Positions 21,403 through 31,530 of a stretch of DNA of 64,000 nucleotides are shown piece by piece. The translations under genes and the position numbers were made by a program. This stretch comes from Davidsoniella eucalypti (taxonomy: Eukaryota > Ascomycota > Sordariomycetes > Microascales > Ceratocystidaceae): NCBI GenBank assembly GCA_004009845.1, contig RMBW01000045.1, positions 124,001 through 188,000 on the forward strand, read 5' to 3'. Position 1 is the stretch's first letter. Every line of letters starts with the position of its first letter. The notes beneath the pieces were generated by a model. It was given only the letters and a program-made list of their open reading frames with translations. It was not told the DNA's origin and ran no database searches.

Positions 21403-21879
21403 AGACCAACCCAAGAAGGCGGTGACTGATGATGATGCTTGGTCGGTCAGTGGTCGGACCGTACGGTGTGTCCTGAGATTAGCAATAACTGAAGCACCGG
21501 TGTCCAAGTCTGATCCTGTCCAACCTGGAGACACCGAGCGAGCTTGCTCTATGGAGTTCGAGAGGGTGTATCCAATCCACGAGTAGCCTGCTTGATACTA
21601 TCTCGAGCTACGGACACGGACCAAAGCCGAGAGTTGGATGATTCTAAAGACTCAACGACTATGTGCTCATAGACAAAGACAAACAAAACCAACCACGAGA
21701 AAGATGGTATAAGTATCACAATGTCCCGTCCTGTTTAGCTTCTCTTCTGGATTCTTTTCCTCACCACCTGACAGCCTCACGAGCTCTTCCTCTCTCTTTA
21801 CTCGCTACCGGTCTGTCGTTTTCCAGGTCCTCCCACCCATAACCATCATCACTCTTCTGTGTCATTCACTTTGGTCATC

Positions 21880-22623
21880 ATGAAGTTCTACGGTATTCTC
21901 GCTCTTGCTGGCATCGCCGCCAGCGCTGCTGTTTCCGTTGAGCCTTTCCGTTCGGATGCGAACAACGCTGTCGTGCCTTTGCATATGGATGATGTCTCGA
22001 CTCTAGTCTTTGATACTGTTGACACCTCTGGATCTAACGAGGATGTTGAGAACGGCGTCGAGGAGCGTACTATCATGGCCCGTGATGACGAATACAATGA
22101 TGCCTATAGTGCTTCGCCCTACGTTTTGAATACCGGCGGTTGGTACTTCTTCATGCTTTGCTATGAAGCTGAGGAGGGTTGGGAGGCTCCTAACGAGGCT
22201 ACTAAGTGGGTGGTAAAGCAGGTGGGTTGCTCCCACGTAGGTCTTGTGGTTGGCCAGGTTGGCAGCGGCTCTACGTTCCAAGCCACTATGTACAATATCC
22301 GCTATTATATTGGTAGTCGTGAATGGGTTCAGACAACCTCCCCATATGAGCATCGTAGTTACCAGAGGTAAGTTTGATTCTCTCCCCCCTTCCGTGTTCT
22401 TCTTTGACCTATAGCTCGACATCTCGATGTCTTGCTTCGTGACTTACACATATGCTAACTCTAATTCTATAGCCTTGTCTATGGTGGCAGTCTCTCTGAA
22501 TACGACGCGCAAAATGAAAATATTCTCGCGAGGGGCCGGACATGGATGAGAAATGCTCGTGGATTGACCGTCAAGAACAACTGCCTCACCTACTACAGAT
22601 CTATCGCCAAAAATCTAAGGTAG
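21880..22623 (+). CDS. Secreted protein, 212 aa, possible PPPDE/LRAT-like thiol hydrolase
   Basis: Exons 21880-22367 and 22473-22623 are joined across a 105-nt intron (GTAAGT donor, GCTAACT branch site, TATAG acceptor). I start at the ATG at 21880, which opens a classic signal peptide (MKFYGILALAGIAASAAVS), rather than one seven codons upstream. A short acidic pro-like region ends near ERTIMARD. The mature part has GCSHVGLVVG about halfway and NNCLTYYRSIAKNL near its end. A His followed by a strand, then a late NC at the start of a helix, is the arrangement of circularly permuted papain-fold families (PPPDE, LRAT, NlpC-like). That fold call is an inference from pattern alone. The protein has only three cysteines in its mature part, unlike cysteine-knot effectors. 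Confidence 0.75.
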
Positions 22624-23520
22624 CTATTCGTTTCAGAGCCATCACCGGGCCCTGTATAAAACGCTGCGGATGGCCTCCTCGGTAATTTCACCACTACCAC
22701 TGGCCGCTACAGCAATGTCTTTTGACCTCTTGCTGTATTTTGTTTCGCTCCTTGTTCTCTGCATATGCTACCGCCAGCAACTTCATTCGCCTTTAATCAC
22801 TCGGCATATCTTCGCATACGTACTTGCATGTACAGCACCAGCATTATCAGTCCTGTCCTGAGGCATCCAACTCTCACTCCCCCCAAATTTTGTATTTTTC
22901 ATTTCTTGCATGGTTTTGCTCTTTCATGCTCTTAGCATTCCACCCTCCTTTAGCTGCATAATACACTATACTATACTATACACTTGCTTTTCCTCTAACC
23001 GCAAATCTCAATTTGTGGCTTAAATGCCGTGACCATACTATATATAGCATGTCTAACCAAAACTTATTCCATCATAATCCTACAGTCATCACATTTTTAA
23101 CTATCGAGACTTTGCTGTTCAGTAGATCTTTCAGCACTAGAAAACTCTAACTCTATCAAACTAAATAAATTTACGCAGGATAGTACTTTTATTTTTATTT
23201 TTTAAATTCACTAATCTCAAGGAGCTATGAAGATATTAAAGATAGTACTTATCAACTTTCGTTCGAGTTCGTATTAGCTCATTTGAAACTGCTTCGTGCT
23301 TCGATACATCATGATGCATATTCTATGCCAACAACTGTATTCTCCCCTAGACAACCAGGAGATCCGCCCGTTGATTCTTCACAGTAGCATCCAGACACTA
23401 GAAAGCCCGGACTATCAAGAGCAAGTACCTTCAACCCCTGAAGCCAGCAGCATCAGTCACTGTAGCCCACCCAGCGCAATCTGTGCACAGTCTCGTGCAT
23501 CCTACAAACAGTTTCTCTAG
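22624..23520. other. Downstream spacer leading into LINE debris
   Basis: AT-rich, with the 3' UTR of the secreted-protein gene at its left. A short family-C motif (GGAGCTATGAAGATATTAAAG) lies near 23220-23240. An open frame at 23296-23520 has no recognised motif and may be decayed LINE sequence. Confidence 0.45.
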
Positions 23521-25073
23521 ACGACGACCCGGGCGAGCTCGAGTCAAGTTCCATCCTGCCCAAGGCTCTGTCCCATCTAGCCTACCCAGCCAGACAAGCC
23601 GCGTATTCTATGAATAGATGCACCCTAGTGACCATGGATGTTAACAGAGCTTTTGACGCCATTCTCCCCGGCAGGCTCCAATGCCGCCTCCGTGAACAAG
23701 GCTGGCCCCCAAACTTGATAAAATGGGGGCACAGAAGGATCCACTAAAAAAGACATATTGTGTGGAGCCCCCCCAAGGCTCCCCCACCTCTTCATGTTGT
23801 TCCAACAACCGCTCCAGCTTGACGGTGTGGGTATCTTCACTTCTGGAAAGACATTGTCTGCATCCTTAGCCAAACGCACGGCCAAAAGAATGCATACATG
23901 GGCGAAAGAAAACGGAGTTGAGTTTGCCCCACACAAAACCTAAGTTATTCACTTCACAAGAGCCTTGTCAAAGCCTCATAGAGATTGGAGGAGTGGACAT
24001 TCACCCCAAAAAAGATATGAGATGGCTTGGTTTCTGGCTAGACTCCAAACTGACATTCACCAAACATGTGGAGACCTGGGCCTCGAAGGGATGCAAAGTT
24101 GCCAACTTGCCATGGCTCGACTCGACGTCATAGCCTGTGTGATTCCCACTCTGTTCTACGGTGTGGAAGCCTACTGGCCTGGACTCCTTACTATAAACTG
24201 TAAAGGAAAGCAGGTAAAAACAGGGGCACTACACCTCGCTGGCAAGTTGGAACGTGTGCTCCGGGTAGCTCTGAGAGCAATCCTACCCGTCTGGAAAACC
24301 ACACCCGCCTCCGCCCTCCACCGTGAAGCGGCAATCACCCTTGCACTTCTCCTTCTAGAGAACAAACGAAGACTCCTAGCTACAAGATGGACTAGCCTAG
24401 ACCACAATCACCTTCTGGTAACCCTCCTACCCAGACCAAAGAGAACTTTGATCAATCTAAGCTATGGAAACTCACCAACAGCATGGACATCATGGTATAC
24501 TCTGACGGATCAAAACTGGAAGATAGAAGAACTGGATGGGGATTTGCCATATATCAAGGTAACTGGCTAGTTGATAGACAACTAGGATCCCTAGGAAAGA
24601 ATCATGAAGTCTTTGATGCCGAGATAGTGGGTGCCCTTTTGGCCTGAAATTGGCCCTTCAGGTCCCATGCACACATCTTGCAAAGAACATTCATGTTATT
24701 CTTGACAATCAAGCAGCATATGCTTGCCCGGCTCCGCACCAACAGACACCAAGCCCAGATCTTAGAGTTCCACTCTCTGGCCCGAACTTGGCCGGATAAA
24801 CTGCGCTGCCGCCATGTCAAAGCTGGACAAGTCACCCCAATATGGGTCCCTGGACACATTGGTATACCTAGCAATGAGATAGCAGATTCTCTAGCCAAGG
24901 AAGGCGCTACTTTACCCCCACCTCCAAACTTGCCTCCCTCCATTGCTCATGTCAAACGGGCTGCTCGGAGTCGGCTTCAGGATGAGTACACCGACTGGTG
25001 GACATCCTCTGCCCCGACAACTTACAAGGACCTGGGACTTTCTGCAAGCCTCATGACCCCCTTTGAACTGTAA
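23521..25073 (+). mobile_element. Degenerate LINE: partial reverse transcriptase and RNase H
   Basis: Near 23620 TLVTMDVNRAFDAI matches RT motif A. The catalytic FADD region that should follow is missing or deleted. Downstream frames carry RT thumb sequence (MAWFLARLQTDIHQT; IPTLFYGVEAYWPG; LERVLRVALRAILPVWKTTP) and, at 24678-25073, an RNase H end (VPGHIGIPSNEIADSLAKEG). Several frameshifts and stops. It abuts a kinase-gene fragment at 25074. Confidence 0.75.
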
Positions 25074-25370
25074 ACCCTAGCACTGTTCATTACTCCCTCT
25101 GTATTCCCAGAGAACAAATCTCTAGTATTCCATTTCGTAATGAAGATGAAGGCCCTGTAGATCCTGAGATTATCGAGGAGCAGATTAAAAGTATCAAGCA
25201 GACGCCAGTTGCTTATATCTTAACGCTGATGCTCCTATCACTTGAACAGCGAAAACTCAGTTTAAGCGATATTCAGGCATTAAGGTCTCAAATACGATCT
25301 CTACCAAGTTCATATGAAGATGACACATCTAAGCCCAGAGGCCCATCCAGATACTCCCGGGCTAAGTGAT
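25074..25370 (+). pseudogene. Fragment of a Crinkler-associated kinase gene
   Basis: The plus strand encodes STVHYSLCIPREQISSIP, then EEQIKSIKQTPVAYILTLML and LSLSDIQALRSQIRSLP before a stop. This matches the middle of the full kinase gene at 26024-28381 (there: STVNYYLSVPSKDISSIP and EQIESIKQTPIAYILTLMIL) but lies on the opposite strand about 1.7 kb away. It lacks both the upstream part and the kinase domain. The amino-acid differences indicate an older paralogue, not a fresh copy. Confidence 0.8.
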
Positions 25371-26023
25371 GGTGATGATAGTAACACAGAAGGAGGAGGG
25401 GGTCATGGTAGTAGCTATTAGTACATATAACTAGCTTAATATCTTCATAAACCATCACTTGGGCCAAAGTTAAACTAAACAGCATATATTCGATAGATTT
25501 CGACTACAAAACTATTGTATATCCATTCTAGGCCCTCCCTTCAAAACGATGTTCCCCTATCCTCAAGACAATAGAAACACGTGTAAAATCAATGGTAACT
25601 GTTTATCGAGGCCTTGCCGTGATGTTTACAAGATTTAGAAATCCACATGCAAAGAAACACAAGTAGAGATTAATTATAAAGCAAGTCCCACAACTATATC
25701 TAAAACACAGAGCTTGTTGGAAGATGACTTCCTTTGAATGATTCATTAAGACAGTATTCTGAGCAATCTCAAGGGCTGTTTACTATGATTATCCAATCAT
25801 GATACACAACTCAAATTCTGAGCATTAACCAAATATAATAAACTATTTCTAGAGGCATTCAACCCCGGTTATCAAATAATTGTTGAATATTAAGCTTGAT
25901 GACATTACAAGCTGATTCCTAGGAAAAAAGGTAGGTTCATGAAAGATTCTAGTAGTATATGTATTTTGGAAAACAAATTATATATTATGCACTCAATTAC
26001 ACAGAAACATGAGCTTGGTCTAC
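25371..26023. other. Spacer downstream of the kinase gene
   Basis: AT-rich. The part from about 25829 to 26023 is duplicated, with the kinase 3' end, at 43536-43737. No gene seen. Confidence 0.5.
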
Positions 26024-28512
26024 CTACAACTTCTTAGACCTCTGTTCTAGCTCGGTATCAATACTATCAAAAGGTCTCTTTCTTGATTGTGGCTGGTCTA
26101 GAATATTTGCCATATCAAAATCAATGATCATCAGCTTCCCTGACTTGCGATCTTGTAGAATATTTCTGTCTGCAAGATCCCCATGCTCAACACCATATTC
26201 CATCATTTGAGAAGCTATCTCGTTAATGTAGTTGTAGTCTTCCTTCGACAGCCCTGTGGCAGACTCGCCAGCATAAGAAAGTAAAAGAACATGCTTATAA
26301 TCATGGAGCCTCAGAGGAATTCCCATCTCCAGCATGACACTTCCAAGACAAACAGGAATAGCAGTTCCTTGGAGTCTCCTGAGTTTTGAATAAACAAGAA
26401 GCTCTTTTACAAGCAGCCACAGATCTTCACTCTCAATACATTTTCCAACAAATGTATAGCCAAATGGGTATAATGTGAGTTTGACCAAGGACCCAACAGC
26501 ACCATGTTTGTTCAGATCTTCACAGCCATTGTCAAAATTATCATCCATTTGAATCTTGATAGCATTCAAGAACTGAGAGAAACTCAAGGGATGGCGTTGG
26601 CCTTGAGTATCCTCAGCTGCTTTCTGGTGAAGTGGGTAATTTGGGCAGTCTTGGTCAAGCTCCAGGTCATTGACTAAGCCATAGAGACATTGATGTGTAC
26701 AGTAACTAGAAAGGGGGGGGCAAGCACTTCGTGCTTGAGGCCGAAGCACAAACCTGTTGCTATGTTCTCCTCCTGTACTATCATCTCCATCACCACTTTC
26801 TCCGGGGGCAGTTGGATGAGATCCTAAGCTTGAGCTTGAACTAGAGCCTACTTTGCCTGATTCGTCATCTTCATACTTGAATGGTAGGGAACGAACTTGG
26901 GATCTCAGTTCCTGAATATTCCCTAAGCTAAGTTTTGGCTGCTCAAGTGATAGGATCATCAGCGTCAGGATATAAGCAATTGGCGTCTGCTTGATACTTT
27001 CGATCTGCTCCGCAATCGTCTCAGTATCCATAGGGCCCTTTACTTGGTCAAGATATGGAATACTAGAGATATCTTTACTGGGGACAGAAAGATAGTAATT
27101 GACAGTACTAGGTGTCTTTTTGTCGATAGTCAAGAAAATTAAAGATTCGCCGGTCGTGATGTATCCATAAAGAAGGCCAGAGTTGAGCATATAATGATAT
27201 ACCTGTGTTATAGTACAAGCAATAAACTGAAGTACTTGAGCATTTGTCGGCCCGGTTTTATTCAAGATACTGCTTGTACCCCCTTCTATACTGTTGTAAA
27301 AAAGAGATGGATCTGAGGTTGAAAGCTGCTCTAGAGCTTCTCGGAGCTGGGAAGCAGGGAGCTTATGAGCTGCCTTGTACTGCACAATGAACAGTAATTT
27401 TTCCATTGTATAAGAATCAGGAGGGCTCTCGGACTTTGAAAGACGCCTTTTTCTACCAGATCGCTGTTGATCAGAAGTTGCATGGTTGGTGTGACCAGTA
27501 TAAGCGCTAGCAGCATTCATACTTTCTAGATCGCGTGAAAACTGGGTAGACTCATATGAAGCTTCCTGTAGCAAAGCCCTGGCACGAGGTTCTAGCATAT
27601 TCTCAAGCTGAGAATCCAGTGAAGTTTGGATCTGAAACTGTTTCATCAAAGCCCGGTTGGCCTTTTTGTTCAACACTCTCTCCTCACGTCGAATTTCTGT
27701 GTCATATCGGGTATTGGGGGTGAATGTGACCGCTTCAATATTGTCGTAGGCTTCTGTGGTCTCATCATAACCTTTATGTTGCAGGTACATATTTGTAGCC
27801 TCCCGAACATCATACTCAATAGCATATCTTGAAAAAGACACGAGATTCCTCTCGCATGACTGAAAATCCATAGAAATGTTGGACTGGACAGCAGAAGTTC
27901 TTTCAAAGTTTTTGAATAAAAGTTGCTGTCCAAAGAGGGAATGACAGTCATTGAACTTCTCCTCGTGGATTCTTGGGAGGTCAGACCAGGGTCTAAAAAG
28001 ATGTGGATATAATTTTTTGGCAACTGAGGGAGCTCCACCGGTGGTGTATCGGTTCCTCAACCGCTCCATCTTGAAGGTTTTGTAATTGAGAGCATAGCAG
28101 TTGTAAAGGAAAGTTATAAAAGTCGTCTTCCTAATGAGGCGTTCGGAACGTTCAGCTCTTTGGCGGCATTGTTCATTGTCGAGTCGGCGTTGTTCATTGT
28201 CGAGTCGGAGTTGTTTTAACCTCTGATGTGAGGCTTCGGCTTCTTGGCGGCATTGTTCATTGTCGAGTCGGAGTTGTTTTAACCTCTGATGTGAGGCTTC
28301 GGCTTCTTGGCGGCATTGTTCGGCTCTCTGATGTGAGGCTTCCGTGTCGAGTCGGAGTTGTTCTACTTCAAGTATGGTTTTCTATAAATTAAAATTACTT
28401 AGTTATGGAATTCATTTTGTTGGAAAATGCCTCTCTTGTAGAACCACTAACCTGTAACAACTCTGATTTCTGCTCTCGAGATAAACCAGAAAAATCGGGA
28501 AAATCCATCATT
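26024..28512 (-). CDS. Fungal Crinkler-associated protein kinase-like protein (start region damaged)
   Basis: The frame is open from 28381 to the stop at 26024 (785 residues); the first ATG within it is at 28069. The N-terminal 80 residues form a Glu/Gln/Arg-rich coiled coil with two identical 21-residue units. The middle holds LLFIVQYKAAHKLP, matching the E-Y-K-x-P-H-K-L segment of this expanded fungal family (possibly a degenerate nuclease fold, here Gln for Glu), and ITQVYHYMLNSGL with ITTGES. The C terminus is kinase-like: VGK lysine, EHGDLADRNIL catalytic loop, IIDFD metal site. A probable first exon (28452-28512) has a GTTAGT donor and encodes GLSREQKSELLQ in the right phase, but its ATGs are one base out of frame. 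So the start exon carries a frameshift or translation starts internally. Confidence 0.7.
28196..28321 (-). repeat. Two identical 63-bp tandem units in the coiled-coil region
   Basis: 28196-28258 and 28259-28321 are exact copies, each encoding 21 residues (three heptads) of coiled coil. A third, partial unit flanks them on both sides. Keeping three heptads per unit preserves coiled-coil register, so copy number could vary without breaking the protein. Confidence 0.9.
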
Positions 28513-28800
28513 TATAGCAGCTTTTAAGTCAAAGCATAGAAGAAGGTCAAAGTTGATTCAAGTGTTGGTGGTTTTTACTGTAGCAAGACGAGATGCTTGA
28601 AGCAGATGGTGGTAAATAAATGATCAAGGCCAAAATTAGGCAGCATTGAGATCATGTGTACAAATTGCTTAATCAGCGAGGTTATTCGATGACATTTATT
28701 CAACCTAAACAGGGATATACGTAGCGAGTTTTCACTTAGAGTGTCTAGTCGAGAAGGTTTATAGTGCCGGAATATTCGCTCCATCAATATATATGCCTTG
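28513..28800. other. Promoter region of the kinase gene
   Basis: AT-rich sequence with no coding motif, immediately 5' of the damaged first exon. Confidence 0.4.
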
Positions 28801-28802
28801 AT

Positions 28803-29306
28803 CTAAAGCCAATGATAACCAGTGATGGGATGTCGATCAAGAAATTCAACATGTGACATCTTCACCCCCATCAGAGATATAATGGATATTATCACTATAT
28901 AAATCTTTTTTTCTTTTTTTGATTCATTTTTATTAAGGTGGAAATGGAGCTCTTGATAGCTATGTAGCACCTCGGTATCCTAAGATACACAGCCCTGAAC
29001 TAATACTAGTATACAATGCAAGGTGAAGGACAGCCTACTTCTCAACAGTGACAGGCCACTGAGATACAGAACATTTGTTATGGTTTCGTTATATGCTATT
29101 CCTGCGCATTTCAACTTCTAATCCTTTCCGGGAAAAACCACCTCGTCGGGAACCTGCCTCAAAACCTCCGAGCATTTTGTAGCCCCTTGTACTATAAACC
29201 CTCTTAGAACAGTATGGTTACTACCTGGCATCTACCTTCTGCAGAACTTCGTGAGTGGAGGGGCCACTATATAAATCTATAAATATAATTACTACTTCCC
29301 CAACCT
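28803..29306. repeat. Direct repeat D, copy 1 (split by a family-B insertion)
   Basis: 28803-28906 plus 29279-29306 match 29754-29918 (for example GTGACATCT then CATCAGAGA, ACTATATAAATCT and TTACTAC-x-TCCCCAACCT). The pair flanks the small GC-rich ORF at 29344-29718. Divergence is clearly visible, and the second copy has an extra stretch near 29838-29875. Confidence 0.65.
28907..29264 (-). repeat. Family-B retroposon, most complete copy, with 14-bp target duplication
   Basis: A 358-bp insertion is flanked by CACTATATAAATCT at 28893-28906 and 29265-29278. Read on the minus strand it starts GGCCCCTCCACTCACGAAG and ends in an A-rich tail (AAAAATGAATCAAAAAAAG). An A-rich 3' tail with a long target duplication is the signature of LINE-mobilised retroposition. 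Related copies lie at 21032-21170, 50359-50400 and 50671-50942. No reading frame and no clear Pol III B box was found, so it may be a short non-autonomous element or a 5'-truncated LINE. Confidence 0.8.
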
Positions 29307-29343
29307 GCTCATCAGGGAGGCAAAGCGAGGAGGTTTGTCCATC

Positions 29344-29718
29344 TTAGCTTGGAGGTGGCCTTGGGGCCGTTATTGGGGTTGATCTAGGGACCGGCGGAGG
29401 GAGGTTTGGAGACCGGAGGACCTGCCTTGGGGTTCGACTTGGCTGGGCAGCTCGTTTAGGTTTGTTGCCCTGCGACCCGGGGGTCCCGAGGGCAATGTTT
29501 TGGACGAGGGAGTCCAGAGTGGTTAGGTGTCCTTCACGGACATTCTCGCGCATTGCGGCGAGGAGAGGTCTGACGAGCGCGTAGACCTTTACGGCGGTCG
29601 TCGCGTCTTCCTCCCCTGCGACTCGCGCCGGGAGGGAAGGGGCCTCTGACGCCTTGCCTTCCATTGGAAGCTTGAGGCGGAAGTAGTTGTTCATGGTGTT
29701 TGATCCGAATGTTTCCAT
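29344..29718 (-). CDS. Small GC-rich ORF, 124 aa, unrecognised
   Basis: The ATG at 29718 opens a frame rich in Pro, Ala, Arg and Thr. The first 80 residues look folded (YALVRPLLAAMRENVREGH; LTTLDSLVQNIAL), and the tail is proline-rich and basic. Its base composition is far more GC-rich than the surrounding 3 kb. It lies between two copies of direct repeat D, with its start 36 bp inside one of them. This could be the gag-like remnant of a small terminal-repeat element or an unrelated captured ORF. No family recognised. Confidence 0.35.
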   Translation of the reverse strand: METFGSNTMNNYFRLKLPMEGKASEAPSLPARVAGEEDATTAVKVYALVRPLLAAMRENVREGHLTTLDSLVQNIALGTPGSQGNKPKRAAQPSRTPRQVLRSPNLPPPVPRSTPITAPRPPPS

Positions 29719-29753
29719 TAAAATCGTGTAAAGAAAATTGTAAAAATCGCTGC

Positions 29754-29918
29754 TCTAAAGCTAATGATAACGAGTCATGGGCTGGCGATCAAGAAATGCA
29801 ATATGTGACATCTCCACTCTCATCAGAGAGAGAATGGGAATGTTCAAAAGAAAGGTTCAAACACACAATATGACTAACTATATAAATCTACAAAGATAAT
29901 TACTACATCCCCAACCTA
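29754..29918. repeat. Direct repeat D, copy 2
   Basis: Intact counterpart of 28803-28906 plus 29279-29306, in the same orientation. It lies just upstream of the 124-aa ORF. Confidence 0.65.
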
Positions 29919-30236
29919 GATGTCGTTGATTACAAATAGCAGTACGGTCATCATGTATAACCCTAAAACAGAGCCAAAACTCTCTTGTTGTTGCCATAAT
30001 TCTAGTGAAGATCTTTCCACATGATCGTCTTGTACAGCACACGATGTAGTGTCTATGTCTGATGAATTAGAATTACACTAATGCTACTAAATGCATCGAC
30101 GACACAGGCTTAGTCTAATATTATATGTACCTATAGAAAGAAAAAAAATGAATGAAGGATAGCCAACAGAAACAAAACCAACACGTGAAGCCAAACCCTC
30201 CATTGACAAAATGATAGTATATATGCCTGCCAAACT
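29919..30236. other. Spacer downstream of RFC3
   Basis: AT-rich 3' flank of RFC3; no gene or repeat seen. Confidence 0.5.
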
Positions 30237-31530
30237 TTAGCGACCTGACAGTTCGACACCACTACGGACCACACCGACCAGAGCACCAGTTTGGATTTGT
30301 TCATTCGCACCTCCAGCAATGCGATATTCAACCTCTGCCAGGCCATCTAGCCATTGGATCATAGCCTCAGGCTTAACATCGAGTTTAGTGAGTTCCTCAC
30401 CAAGCGCCGTGACAATGTCCGCCAGAGCCAAGCCCTGTGCAACCTTGATGGCGTTGATTGTGTTTAAGCATGCTGTGACATCAGAAGTACCCAGCAGGAT
30501 ATCGACCATCTCGCGGATCGCGTTCGGTGGCGGCGCAGCGATACATGTGTAGATAGTATCAGTAGTGATGATTTCTCTCTCTAGATCCTTCTCTGCGATC
30601 TTGGGCGCATTGCGGGCTTGTAAAGGAGCACCTACATAGTAGACATGGTTAGTTCTTCGTTCTTATCTTCGCGAGGGTGTAGAACCGGGATCGATGGACT
30701 TACTTGATGCATGGCACGCTTGAAGCACATTCAGTGCCCGACGCATATCTCCTTTACTTAACTTGACCAGTGCCTCCACGGCCTCTGGTCTGATTTTGAC
30801 AGCCTCCTCCTCCACCACTTTGTCCACCAAGACCTTGATATCAGCTTCCTTCAAAGGACTAAATCTAAACCGCGTGCAACGCGAGAGCAAAGCCGGTGAG
30901 AGCTTATGCGCATAGTTGGCAATGATACAGAACCGGGTGTTGACTGTGTACTTCTCCATGATACGGCGAAGGGCCATCTGCGCCGCGTTCGTCATAGCAT
31001 CCGCCTCATCCAGAATGATGAGTTTGTAGCTAGCTATACCACCTCCAGCACCATTTCTAGCGCCGCTCATGTTAAATATTTGCTTTGTAGAGGCAAAAGT
31101 CTTGATTTGCTCGCGAACCACGTTGATACCTCTGTCGTCCGAAGCGTTCAGCTCCAGGACCATTTGACGCAGATTCTCACTGCCATATATTCTACGGGCT
31201 AGAGCTAGAATGGTAGATGTTTTTCCCGTTCCTGGAGGACCATATAGTAGAAGATGTGGTAGTCTGTTTGACTCGACGAATTTATTGATGGTGGCTAGAA
31301 TGTCGTGATGGCCAGAGACATCAGCTAGTGACGCAGGACGGAACTTCTCAACCCTATACCAAGGTGTTAGCGTAATGAATCATTAGTAGAGCAGAAAGTG
31401 GTAGTAATACTCACCATGGAAGGCTATCTTCCGCTTCAACAGGCAGATTAGCCGCACTGCGCTTTCCCTTCGGAGCATCCGTGTGGAAGCTCACAGCGGG
31501 AGCATCGACGTCCATCTCATCATCAGACAT
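30237..31530 (-). CDS. RFC3: Replication factor C small subunit (yeast Rfc3 / human RFC5 type)
   Basis: Exons 31415-31530, 30704-31353 and 30237-30631 (1161 nt, 386 aa) join in phase across 61-nt and 72-nt introns with GTGAGT and GTAAGT donors. The protein is a clamp-loader AAA+ ATPase that loads PCNA at primer ends in the nucleus. RFC boxes are complete: VEKFRP, Walker [21 protein letters not shown], Walker [11 protein letters not shown], arginine-finger box SRCTRFRF and sensor 2 [11 protein letters not shown]. The C-terminal collar ends with [26 protein letters not shown] with NAAQMALRR and ANYAHKL fits the Rfc3/RFC5 branch. Compared with yeast it has a longer acidic N terminus (about 37 residues before PW-VEKF) and a small Gly-rich insertion (NGAGGGIA) before Walker B. 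Confidence 0.97.

Larger units (their letters stand above)
20671..21879. other. Repeat-bearing upstream region of the secreted-protein gene
   Basis: Contains a partial family-B retroposon copy at 21032-21170 and a LINE 3'-end unit at about 21283-21402; both are internally altered. The last 150 bp (21730-21879) are CT-rich and free of repeats, as in a fungal promoter and leader. No other gene seen. Confidence 0.6.

Noticed and set aside
21880..22623. Secreted protein as a classic cysteine-rich (disulfide-knot) effector
   Set aside because: Only three cysteines in the mature part, one of them in the NC motif; does not fit a disulfide-rich fold.
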